From contig CALCOY010000016.1 of NCBI GenBank assembly GCA_937897325.1, positions 124,001-188,000 on the forward strand: 64,000 nt of DNA, written 5' to 3'. The stretch is from an uncultured Shimia sp. Its GTDB lineage: Bacteria > Pseudomonadota > Alphaproteobacteria > Rhodobacterales > Rhodobacteraceae. Below the pieces are notes generated by a model, which was not told the DNA's origin, did no database searches, and worked only from the letters and a program-made list of their open reading frames with translations. Positions 11,401-18,411 of this stretch are shown one piece after another. Numbering within the stretch: the first letter of the stretch is position 1; every line of letters begins with the position of its first letter. The position numbers and the translations under genes are program-made.

Positions 11401-14400
11401 CCTAAACGGTCATTGCCAAGGATGAGCACGGCGACCGGCGTATCCTCTTCGCCCGCCACAACGTCGTCACCGGCGTCCGGAATGCCATCGACAAGAATAT
11501 CAATTGCCGCGCTGTCGGTGTTGCCCAGCGGATCTGAGATCGTGTAGTTGATCGGATCGACCGGACCGACAAACCCAGCGGCTGGTGTGAAAACGATGGT
11601 GGCAAACTCGGCCGTCGAAAGCGTGTCTGTGGGGTTAAGCGTGACGAATGTTCCCGTCGCGTCATCGACATATGTCAGGGTGCCCTGTTCGACCGGTGGC
11701 AACGAAGTGACAGCCACAACCGCGTCAGGGCCACCGGGATCGTCGTTGGCAATGGGTGCTACGGCCAGGGGTGTGTCCTGCGGTACGGTCAGATTGTCAT
11801 CAACAGCATCGACCGACGCCGCGACCTCAATCTGGATCTGGGTCGTCGCTATGTCACCGTCGGTGTCCCGCACGGTATAGCTGATCGGAGTAACCTCTCC
11901 GCTAAAGCCGGTGGCGGGCGCAAAGCCCAGTGTGCCCATCTCGGCCTCGGACAATTCCGCGCCTGCACTGGCCGTCACGCGCGTTCCAGTAGCATCGTCG
12001 ACATAAGTGAGAACGCCCTGAGAGGCAGCGGGAACAGTGTCGATGATCGCGGCGTCAAATCCGTCACCAAAGTCGGTGTCATTGGCCAGCGGATCAAGCG
12101 CGATCGGCGTGTTTTCCTGCGTTGTCACAGCGTCCGGGCTGACATCCGGAATGCCGTCGACTGTAATGTTCAGCGTGGCGCTGCCACGGTCGCCATCGCT
12201 GTCCTCGACGGTGTAATTGATCGTCGCAACTGGCCCCGAGAAGCCTGCGGCAGGCGTGAACTGCAGTGTTGCAGCTTCGGCCGGTGTCAAAGGGGTGCCC
12301 GCAGCCACATTCTGCGTTGCGCCCGATCCATCGACATAGGTCAGCGTGCCTTGCGACGCTGGTGGAACATTGTCGACGATCAGCGCGCTCAGTCCGTCCC
12401 CGGTATCGTCATTGTCCAGAATGGGCAGGTCAAGTGGCGCATCCTCGGACGTTGTCAACACATCGGCCACGGGATCAGGAACCGCATCAATGGTCAGCGT
12501 TGCCGTGCTTGAGGACGTATCGCCATCATCGTCGGTCACGGTGTAAGCGATCGGATCGACCGGGCCGGTATAATTGGGCGTCGGCGTGAAGATCAGACTT
12601 GAGGCTTCGGATTGGCTCAGGCCCGCGGGTGGGCTCGACGGATCGATGGTGATGGTCGCACCCGTATCATCATCGGCATAGGTCAGTGTACCTTGGGTCG
12701 CGGGTGGTACGGAATCGAGCGCAAAGGTAAACGGCGGCTCGCCACCGTCGTCATTGGCGGTGATGTCGAATGGGGTCGGAGTGTCTTCGGTCACTGTGAC
12801 AGTGTCAGGCTGCGCCTCGGGGTCGCCGTCGATGGTGATGTTAACGGCCGCGCTGCCGGTGTCGCCGTCGATATCCGTAATCGTGTAGCCGAATGGCGTT
12901 ACGGACGAAAAGAAGTTGGGCGCGGGCACAAAGACCAATGTAGCCGCCTCAGCGGGGGTCAGCGATGTGCCAGGGGTGATGTCGATCCGCGTGCCACCTG
13001 CATCGGTGTATTGCACAACACCTTCTGCAGCCGGCGGAATGGTGTCAATCGTGACGGTAGCGACGCCGTTTCCGACATCGTCGTTCGACAGGATGTCCAG
13101 CGGCAGATCCGTGTCTTCGGAGCCCACGAGTGCGTCATCCACAGGATCGGGGATTGCGTTGACAAGGACCGTCAGATTGGCCTGCTCCAAGACGTTACCG
13201 CCCGAGATAATACCGTAGGCAACAGGCGGCGCTGTGCCAGAAAACGTCGCGACCGGCGTGAACTCGATTTGTGGGATGCCGCCAACGTCGACAACTTGAT
13301 AAGTCCCAACACCGGGCACAGTCAGTGGTCCGGGAACCGGATTCCCAGCACCGTCAAGCAGGCTGAGCGTCACTCCAGATCCCGGATCGGTCGGGTCAAG
13401 CGATGCGGTGATGTCATCATTGCCCAGAACGTTTGCCGTGATCGGAACACCCGCATCGGTCGAGGCGATATCATCCTCAAGCTCAACCGCGTCCCGATAG
13501 TCCAGATCGCGGGCCAATGGCGCAGCATTTGAGCCATCCGCATTCAGAGCGCCATCGCCCGACAGATTGAAATTGGTGTCGGCAGGGTCGAGGTTTTCGT
13601 CGTTCACATCGAAGCGGTCGTTGACGTCTGCGCCTTCGAATGAATCGATGAGCCCGTCGCCATCGCTGTCTACTGGCGTTGATGGAACCGAGGTCGGGGC
13701 GCCATCGCCACGCTCGGCGACATCAAGCTTTCCATCCCCGTCGCTGTCATCGTCCAACGTATCGACCACACCATCGCTTTCGGTGTCGACTTCAGTCAGG
13801 CCTGCGCTGCCCGCTGCACCCGTGGTTGGGGTGGCGTCATAAGCATCATCCAGTCCATCGCCATCGCTGTCACTGCCCGTCGGCTCAATGTAGCCGGCCG
13901 TTGTCTGCGCTTCGACATTGTCGGTTATGCCGTCGTTGTCCTTGTCGATGTCGCGATCATCGTTGAACCCGTCCCCGTCCGAATCCACGCCAACAATCGT
14001 CGTAACGGGGTCGGAGAAAGTCGCCGTTCCGCTTAGATCGAATGAGTAACCCGCGTTGCTACGGGTTGAGCCCAACGTCAAAACAAAATTCTGCGTTTCG
14101 ACATATTCAAAACGTGCCCGGTCGGATGGGTTGTTGGCAGTCCCGGTGATCCTGGCGCCCCCATCCAATTCCGAGGTTGTGAGCGTTCCGCCACTGCCCT
14201 GAACTGTGTAGGCGGACAACGTATCAAGGCTCGCCTCGACAAACTCCGTCCGCCCCGCAGGCGGACCATCGATATCACCGATTGTCGTGTTGAAGTTCAG
14301 GCTTAGCGGATCTGTTCCGGGCACACCTGTCAAAAGGCTTGCAGGCGTGTCACCCGTGCCGAAAAGCTCAAACAGGATGGTCGCCGTTTCTTCGGTGCCA

Positions 14401-17400
14401 TTGTCGCTGTCGCCCGTGCGCAAAAGTGCGGAAGGTGCACCTCCGCCCACCCCGCTGAACCGCCAGTCCAGGCGGGAGGCAGGATTGCTCAGATCGACCA
14501 GCGTTGCCCGGACATAGCCGATCAGCACGCCGGGATTTGCAGGATCCTCCAAACCATAGATCGCGACGCTGCCAGGGCTTTGGTTGGTTATCCCGTCCGA
14601 GTTCGCGAGGATGCCGGTGGATTGCAATGCCTGATTGGTTTCGCGGGCCGCGGTGATGGCCTGCTGTCGTTCGACTGTGTCCAGAATGCCGTCATTGTCG
14701 TCATCGATATCATCGGCGTCGGGGACACCGTCATTGTCGGTATCTGCATCACGATAGTCGAGGTCAATGACCCCGGCCACCGCATCATTCAATGTGCGTG
14801 TGGCCACCGCTTCGTTCGCATTGGTACCGTTTGGCGTATCGCCAAGGGTAAAGCGGGCGTAGTCGCCATCGCTGCCGCCGTTGTCCCCGGCAACATTTTC
14901 ATCATTGACGTCCACACCATCCGTGGCGTCCGAACCTTCGAATATATCCAGAAGCCCATCACCGTCAGCATCATCGCCTGTCGCAGCAAGGGGGCCCCCA
15001 TCGCCGCGCTCCCGCGCGTCCGAGATACCGTCATTGTCGCTGTCACTGTCGAGATAATCAGCCGTGCCGTCACCATCGGTGTCTACCGGCGTCAGGCCTG
15101 AACCGTAATTGTCGTCGATACCATCGTCGTTCAAATCGATCGCGGCTGCACCTTGGCCCGACGGGGCGATGTAGTCAGCGGTCGATTGGGCCTCGACGTT
15201 GTCCGTTATGCCGTCGTTGTCGGCATCAATATCCTGACTGTTTCTAAAACCATCACCATCAGAGTCAGGAATAGGCAAATCGCAAAGCAGATAAGTTGGA
15301 ACGCTGGTTTGCAACGCAACTTGGCCGCGAATACCGTTGTCTGTTGTCAGAACAGCAAAGGCAACGAACTTACCCGCCTGTGATTGATCGATACGGATGG
15401 TTTCAGGGTCACCCGCTGCTGAACCGTTTCCTTGACCAACAGCACCATCCCCCACTGGACCAGGGGCACCTACACCAACATCACTAACCAGCTTCAAATC
15501 AGAAAAGTTGGTTGTAACCTCATTTACGGTGCCATCGCCAAAAGTGTTGGAAGCAGCATCGTACGTATCAGTATCTGTTGTGCCGAGATACAAATGATGC
15601 GTGGCAAAGTTGTTAAACGCGTCTAACGTAACTTCGAAATCGCTGGTGATTGTGTCAGGTACGTAGATGTATCCTCGGATCACCTGCCATGCTGTTACCG
15701 CACCAGTTCCGCCGGCGTCTGGCAGGGCGAAGTTATCTGAAGGCGCAGTTATTGTAGTAGGTACGTCTAGAGTGGTTGATAAAGGATCACCGTTCTGAAG
15801 AGATATCGGCTCAAGCAACTCGCCGAAGCCTGACCTTGGCTGATTGGCAAAGCCAACCATGCCTATGTTTGGATTGGTTGGGCTATAATTTATCTGGTCG
15901 CGGAAACTACCGGGAGCCGACCATGTATCGCTTTTGTAGCCGCCATCGGTCAAAGCAAGTGTTTGTACATCAGCCGTTGAAAAGGTCTGTGCGTCTTCAA
16001 CGCTATCCAAGATACCGTCATTGTCGTCATCCAGGTCTTCGAAATCAGGTACGCCATCTCCGTCAAAATCCGGCCCCGCATTTGTGGTGTAGTCGAGACC
16101 GTCCAGGATCACACCAAAACCGCCGGTGAATACGCGGCCGCCGCGCGCTGTTTCGCGATCAAATTCGACAGTGGCAATCGGTGTTGTCGCACTTGTAATC
16201 GAGAGCGTTCCGGACGCGGACCCGCCAACGTCGGCCGAACCGGTCAAACCATTGATTTCAACTGAACCGTTTGGCGCTGTGGCAACCACGGGCCCTGTGC
16301 TGAAAGTCTGGCCAACAAGAAACAGACCTCCCCCGCCAGATGCTGATGTATCATCGAGTGTGAAAACCGCATCCGGGATGATATTGCCTGTCTCATCTCG
16401 GGCTGTGAAGCCGCTGAGCTGATCCTCCCCATCAATATTGTTGTTCAGGAAACCAAAACTCAGGACAATCTCGTCCAATGGCTGGGTTGGCGTGATCGTG
16501 TAGCTTTCGGATGCGCCCGGATTTGCATCTGCTGCGGCACCAAAATCCCGTCCAAGACCGGCACCACCAGCCTCACCAGTGATCGTCCCGCCATCATCTC
16601 TTGAGACAGTGAAGGTGTTCCCGTCCGGACCCGAGACTGAGAACGAGCTTGAGCCGCCCGCGGCTGTTTCCAGATCGGCACCTGAGATTGAACTGTCCGC
16701 CAATGCCCCGTGCCAATCCAATGCCTCAATAGAAGCAGCCTCGATCTCGCCCGAAGCCACCTCAAGATCCCAGTCTCCACCCAGATCAGACGCGCCCGTG
16801 ACATCATCAGAAGCGGCAATGTCCGCGCCCGTCGCGCGCGCCAAAGCCTCGACCGCAGTCGCATCTGCTCCGAAATCACAGCCGTAAATGAAAATGTCAG
16901 CGTTGTCGCCAAGAGCGCCGCCGATCGTAGCGAGCGCGTCAGAATGGCTGCCGCTTATTGACTGCTTTGTCAGCGTTGAGGCACCGAGGTTGAGGGCACC
17001 AGGCTCTCCGTGAGAGATGATATGGACGGCCTCAAGGTCAGAGCGTCCCGCCAGAACCTGAGCCATCTGATCGACACCGTCACTTGTCGGATCAAGAAAG
17101 ACAACCTCTGCGCCTTCTGGCGACTGATTCAAAAGACCTGAGGGATCGGCGACACCTGCGTCGATGAAGACAATCTGGTTTGCCCCTTCCGGCGCATCGC
17201 CAAGCGCCTCGAACAGGGCAGCGGTATCATACCCTGCCGGGTCCTTTGATGGCGGCTCAATCTGATCTTTTATGCTTTCAGCGGCTTCCAGAGCTTCGGC
17301 TGCCAGAGCAGCGTCAAAGGCAATCCTTGGCTCTAGCGCGATATGGAGTGTTTCAGTTTCTTCGGACGCGAGCTTGCTCTCAGCGCTCTGATCATAGTCT

Positions 17401-17405
17401 TTCAC
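5415..17405 (-). CDS. Giant DUF4347 / thrombospondin-type-3 / cadherin-like repeat surface protein
   Basis: About 3996 residues, probably a secreted or surface-attached adhesin. Order: an LEPR-type N-terminal motif (LEPRIAFDAA, ~22-31); DUF4347 (~75-230) with a clan-CD-like His (SHG, H132) and Cys (YGCDFG, C176); three unrelated beta-rich modules separated by blocks of Asp-rich thrombospondin type 3 calcium motifs (DxDxDGxxD); one cadherin/Ig-like unit; 18 tandem units of ~112 residues with ED(T)P, xNDDxGDG and YTxxDxDGD signatures; three units of a second type; and a ~250-residue unique C-terminus. No RTX nonapeptides are seen. I chose GTG 17405 because GGGGAGGG lies 7 nt upstream; a GTG at 17426 adds 7 residues but has no ribosome site. 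It is the first gene of an export operon. Confidence 0.9.
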   Translation of the reverse strand: MKDYDQSAESKLASEETETLHIALEPRIAFDAALAAEALEAAESIKDQIEPPSKDPAGYDTAALFEALGDAPEGANQIVFIDAGVADPSGLLNQSPEGAEVVFLDPTSDGVDQMAQVLAGRSDLEAVHIISHGEPGALNLGASTLTKQSISGSHSDALATIGGALGDNADIFIYGCDFGADATAVEALARATGADIAASDDVTGASDLGGDWDLEVASGEIEAASIEALDWHGALADSSISGADLETAAGGSSSFSVSGPDGNTFTVSRDDGGTITGEAGGAGLGRDFGAAADANPGASESYTITPTQPLDEIVLSFGFLNNNIDGEDQLSGFTARDETGNIIPDAVFTLDDTSASGGGGLFLVGQTFSTGPVVATAPNGSVEINGLTGSADVGGSASGTLSITSATTPIATVEFDRETARGGRVFTGGFGVILDGLDYTTNAGPDFDGDGVPDFEDLDDDNDGILDSVEDAQTFSTADVQTLALTDGGYKSDTWSAPGSFRDQINYSPTNPNIGMVGFANQPRSGFGELLEPISLQNGDPLSTTLDVPTTITAPSDNFALPDAGGTGAVTAWQVIRGYIYVPDTITSDFEVTLDAFNNFATHHLYLGTTDTDTYDAASNTFGDGTVNEVTTNFSDLKLVSDVGVGAPGPVGDGAVGQGNGSAAGDPETIRIDQSQAGKFVAFAVLTTDNGIRGQVALQTSVPTYLLCDLPIPDSDGDGFRNSQDIDADNDGITDNVEAQSTADYIAPSGQGAAAIDLNDDGIDDNYGSGLTPVDTDGDGTADYLDSDSDNDGISDARERGDGGPLAATGDDADGDGLLDIFEGSDATDGVDVNDENVAGDNGGSDGDYARFTLGDTPNGTNANEAVATRTLNDAVAGVIDLDYRDADTDNDGVPDADDIDDDNDGILDTVERQQAITAARETNQALQSTGILANSDGITNQSPGSVAIYGLEDPANPGVLIGYVRATLVDLSNPASRLDWRFSGVGGGAPSALLRTGDSDNGTEETATILFELFGTGDTPASLLTGVPGTDPLSLNFNTTIGDIDGPPAGRTEFVEASLDTLSAYTVQGSGGTLTTSELDGGARITGTANNPSDRARFEYVETQNFVLTLGSTRSNAGYSFDLSGTATFSDPVTTIVGVDSDGDGFNDDRDIDKDNDGITDNVEAQTTAGYIEPTGSDSDGDGLDDAYDATPTTGAAGSAGLTEVDTESDGVVDTLDDDSDGDGKLDVAERGDGAPTSVPSTPVDSDGDGLIDSFEGADVNDRFDVNDENLDPADTNFNLSGDGALNADGSNAAPLARDLDYRDAVELEDDIASTDAGVPITANVLGNDDITASLDPTDPGSGVTLSLLDGAGNPVPGPLTVPGVGTYQVVDVGGIPQIEFTPVATFSGTAPPVAYGIISGGNVLEQANLTVLVNAIPDPVDDALVGSEDTDLPLDILSNDDVGNGVATVTIDTIPPAAEGVVQYTDAGGTRIDITPGTSLTPAEAATLVFVPAPNFFSSVTPFGYTITDIDGDTGSAAVNITIDGDPEAQPDTVTVTEDTPTPFDITANDDGGEPPFTFALDSVPPATQGTLTYADDDTGATITIDPSSPPAGLSQSEASSLIFTPTPNYTGPVDPIAYTVTDDDGDTSSSTATLTIDAVPDPVADVLTTSEDAPLDLPILDNDDTGDGLSALIVDNVPPASQGTLTYVDGSGATQNVAAGTPLTPAEAATLQFTPAAGFSGPVATINYTVEDSDGDRGSATLNITVDGIPDVSPDAVTTQENTPIALDPLANDTDFGDGFDAAIIDTVPAASQGVLTYVDDATGTRVTASAGAELSEAEMGTLGFAPATGFSGEVTPISYTVRDTDGDIATTQIQIEVAASVDAVDDNLTVPQDTPLAVAPIANDDPGGPDAVVAVTSLPPVEQGTLTYVDDATGTFVTLNPTDTLSTAEFATIVFTPAAGFVGPVDPINYTISDPLGNTDSAAIDILVDGIPDAGDDVVAGEEDTPVAVLILGNDRLGDGPTSVRIDNVPPVGEGALTYVNDSGVTQTVAPGDVLSEAEAGLLTFEPAPDFSGPVTAFSYTITDSDGDTSSADVNITINAAPDLVPDVVTLTEDTEGPLPILTNDDLGDGVDTVTINTLPPAAQGVLRYVDAGGTVRPVVAGTPLSAAEIATLSFDPAPNFFGPVDRFTYTVADTDGDTATTTVDVVVDGIPEPAPDVFATDEDAPVVIDLTANDDRGDGPATVTLDSVPPTSQGILTYTDADTGATVTVNPATPPAGLDPVEISTLTFTPAPDYDGPVDPIIYTITDADGDSASSSATVSINALPDPVADTFVTDEDTPLPIDLVGNDDTGNGLGTLTIDALPAPALGTLTYTNASGSVVPVVAGTPLSPSEAATIVFSPAADVSGVVPPLSYTITDLSGDSASSTFSITIDAVPDPIDDTLTTPEDTPVAINVLDDNGAGADDPGSGLGSVRIDTIPPAGQGKLGYTDGTGNPQVVTPGTVLTPTEAATLTFTPVTGYIGPVASVDYTLIDIDGDEGSAELNITVDGLPDLAPDVFVGGPNETLDTNFIANDPDFGDGLREVTIPTAPNPTQGVLTYTDDASGATVTVSDGETLSAAEMATLQFNPEDTFFGAVDPITYTVTDIDGDAESATANIFINAATDAEPDDILTKEDVPVDLNLLDNDEIADPDSTITIGAVVPDPTTQGVLTYIDDLTGSPVQIAAGDTLSVTELATISFDPADGFTGTATPFDYTITASPGGGGASDTATVTIVVDPVPEAMNDSYATDEDTAISIPVNANDDNGTGFAELEFTSLPAPGEGVVEYQLGGSGAFVAVPVNTALTAAEVATLRFVPAADFSGPVTTFQYILTDAADSNGVQDTDTATVDIAIDAVPDPLDDAVTVTEDTPAPIDILGNDDPGDGVASVTFSNVPTPATGTLTYVDGTGNPQSVLPGTPLSPTEAASLVFTPAENFNGPIPPLTYTLEDTNGDTGTATVTLTMDDVPDADPDSYLTDEDTPIAIDPTVNDLDAGDPGSSVVLTAPPATQGILSYETTPGNPATRIDLPPGAASPSLSQQQFATLIFTPTTDFAGPVDPVPYTVTDADGDTVTTTINLEVDAVPDPVDDTFDVPEDAPLTFSVIDNDDQGDGPASVTIAAIPPASAGILTYLSDAGIVTPVTPGTPISVTEAGLLTFTPAPDFDGVIPPLPHTLTDANGDTGAATLTLNMNPRPDLSDDVVEVTEDSPINFNPLANDQDFGDGPSTVALTGPPADQGTLSYETTPGNPATRIDIPAGSAVTGLTPAEAATLRFTPTPDYDGPIDPISYTVTDATGDPASATINFNLNALPDPVDDVEEVETGIPFDLDVVANDDTGDGLESLRFDTLPPPSQGVLTVLEGGVRRPVAINETLTPDLAATVQFDPNDAYLGPVDLFSYIVRDTSGDEAGAQVSLTVDPAPLPASDVSTLTPNGSPVTIDVVANDEDNPRGDNVDPTSVQIFGTSNPGDPLTVPGQGTWTVNPTSGALTFTPDPGFVGDPDPVLYTIADDDGRRSTPVAVLADYEPVATDDIAGNLPPGPYTIDVLANDTDGDPIVPGTVQIVGTSGPGQPLVVPGEGTWSIDPFVGTITFTPEPGFTLDPTPIQYVGQDDQGNPTDPANVTLDYAPVAQPDVISGVLPGEVAIVNVLANDTLGDTVDPTSFQFDGTANPGDPLIVPGEGVYTYDPTTGEVTFTPEEGFAGLVTPIGYTVADDEGNRTASTPITIEALFPVTDLDDGDLIDPFEEDIDQPMLVVDPIIHDTATSLIGLNANEILFGDFPILTAINGLFSLGGIGILPTEDVPIFGGLKAPYPITMAVEDVDPGTLLGLYGGLAEPILESLHNKSHPHASYYFLLGESGMIGIETAISADVASLRINATSDGMTGAEIHVDPVDRAEANVRAEGGLLVIDGLAVDTALSLDVVTGAGEQLEGFLSISPSNQTIELRLTQASYQGFSGIIASIAGAEQAEIATLKAALS
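7094..13160 (-). repeat. 18 tandem cadherin/Ig-like coding repeats (~337 bp each)
   Basis: Eighteen consecutive protein-level repeats of about 112 residues lie inside the giant surface protein gene. Each runs from a (V/I/L)PDPxxDxxxTxEDTP start, through PPAxQGxLTYxD and EAAxLxFxPxxxFxGPV, to YTxTDxDGDxxS. They have diverged strongly at DNA level, so this is an old array rather than recent slippage. Units 15 and 17 are the closest pair seen, sharing ETTPGNPATRID. The GDG and DxDGD turns suggest calcium at the joints between units. One related unit precedes the array and three of a different subtype follow it. Confidence 0.85.
13490..16080 (-). repeat. Three blocks of thrombospondin type 3-like calcium motifs alternating with beta modules
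   Basis: Coding repeats of the form DSDGDGxxDxxDxDxDNDGxxD occur in three blocks, approximately 15997-16077, 14665-15282 and 13490-13995. They alternate with beta-rich modules of about 230 residues. The first and third blocks flank modules of otherwise different sequence, so the arrangement looks like repeated insertion of spacer plus module. Aspartates at alternating positions are the family's calcium ligands. Confidence 0.8.
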
Positions 17406-17622
17406 GCCACAACCCTCCCCTGACACAACTTTAGCCGTTTGTGAGAAATTGCTACTACACTATCACAAACCGGTCCATCTTGGTGGCTGCATTGGCCTTT
17501 TCTCGCCAACAACCGAGTTGCTTCATTGCATCACCAAGATTGGGAAAAGCCCTTCAAAAAATCTTTTTTAACAAAGCTCTATGCGAATCTGAACAGGTTT
17601 TTCGGATCAAAGTCAGCGCTGT
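17406..17622. other. Intergenic region upstream of the giant surface protein operon
   Basis: 217 bp between the start of the surface-protein gene and the stop of paaX. It is more AT-rich than its surroundings. Both flanking genes are on the minus strand, so it should hold the paaX operon end and the promoter of the giant gene. I see the GGGGAGGG ribosome site at 17413-17420, but no convincing -35/-10 pair and no hairpin followed by a T-run. Confidence 0.5.
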
Positions 17623-18411
17623 TTAGGCGCCATCGATCTGCTGTATGGGTATATCCTTCAAAGCGTCCCGAACGGCCCTCGCACATTCGGCAACACGACC
17701 GTCTGAGGCGAGTTCCATGGTCAGCCAGGTGCCGTCGCGTAGGGCGAGGCGGCGCCAATGATGTAGGATCAGCGTGCGTTCGGCCATCTTTCGATCCGGT
17801 CCATCGGCCGACTGGAACGTGGCGCGACCTTCCAGAAAGGACGCAAGCCGATCAGCCAGATCCAAAAATTCTGCGGGCAGAATAGTTTCAAGAACCCAGT
17901 CAGGCGGAACCTCTTCACCAACATGAAATGACCAGATGTCGTCGTCGGCAGACATTTGATCTGGGCGAAAAAGACCGACCCCCGGCCCGATCCTCAGCGC
18001 ATCCTCGGGCAGGGCATTCGGTGCCAAACCCAACACCCATGGCCTGCGTTCAATGCCGAACGCCTGGTACACCCGATCGCGCGCCGCTGCCGTTTCGGCC
18101 CGCCCATTCGCGGTCATCGAATAGCTGCTCAAACGGCCCATGCGCTCCGAAAGGATCCAACCGTCCTTGCGCAAACGATGCAGCGCGACGCGCAAGGCTT
18201 CCGGCCGGATCTGCATCGCTTCAAACAGACGATTCAATTGCGCGCTGGTCAGACTTGCATCCGTTTCGTGCGTCAGATCTCCGAAAACCGTGACGAGAAG
18301 AGACCAGACCCGCACCGGGCCGATCTTCTTTAATTGCGCGATGCGGTCGCTTGAAGAGGCTGTTCTGACGTTCACACTGGTCTGTGTGTTTGTCGGAAAG
18401 CCGAGCGTCAA
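17623..18411 (-). CDS. paaX: PaaX-family transcriptional repressor of phenylacetate catabolism
   Basis: 262 residues. The N-terminal winged helix (~40-110, VRVWSLLVTVFGDL then SAQLNRLFEAMQIRPEALRVALHRLRKDGW) and the C-terminal PaaX domain (LPAEFLDLADRL, LILHHWRRLALRD) fit the family. In characterised relatives phenylacetyl-CoA releases the repressor from paa promoters. The start ATG overlaps the paaZ stop (ATGA), so it is made with PaaZ from one minus-strand mRNA. A TetR-type regulator is encoded in the divergent paaI-paaK operon, so this cluster may have two repressors. Confidence 0.9.
   Translation of the reverse strand: MTLGFPTNTQTSVNVRTASSSDRIAQLKKIGPVRVWSLLVTVFGDLTHETDASLTSAQLNRLFEAMQIRPEALRVALHRLRKDGWILSERMGRLSSYSMTANGRAETAAARDRVYQAFGIERRPWVLGLAPNALPEDALRIGPGVGLFRPDQMSADDDIWSFHVGEEVPPDWVLETILPAEFLDLADRLASFLEGRATFQSADGPDRKMAERTLILHHWRRLALRDGTWLTMELASDGRVAECARAVRDALKDIPIQQIDGA

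Noticed and set aside
7094-13160. Regular spacing that could be read as a CRISPR or tandem DNA repeat
   Set aside because: The repeats are about 337 bp, in frame and diverged at DNA level; they are protein-domain repeats.
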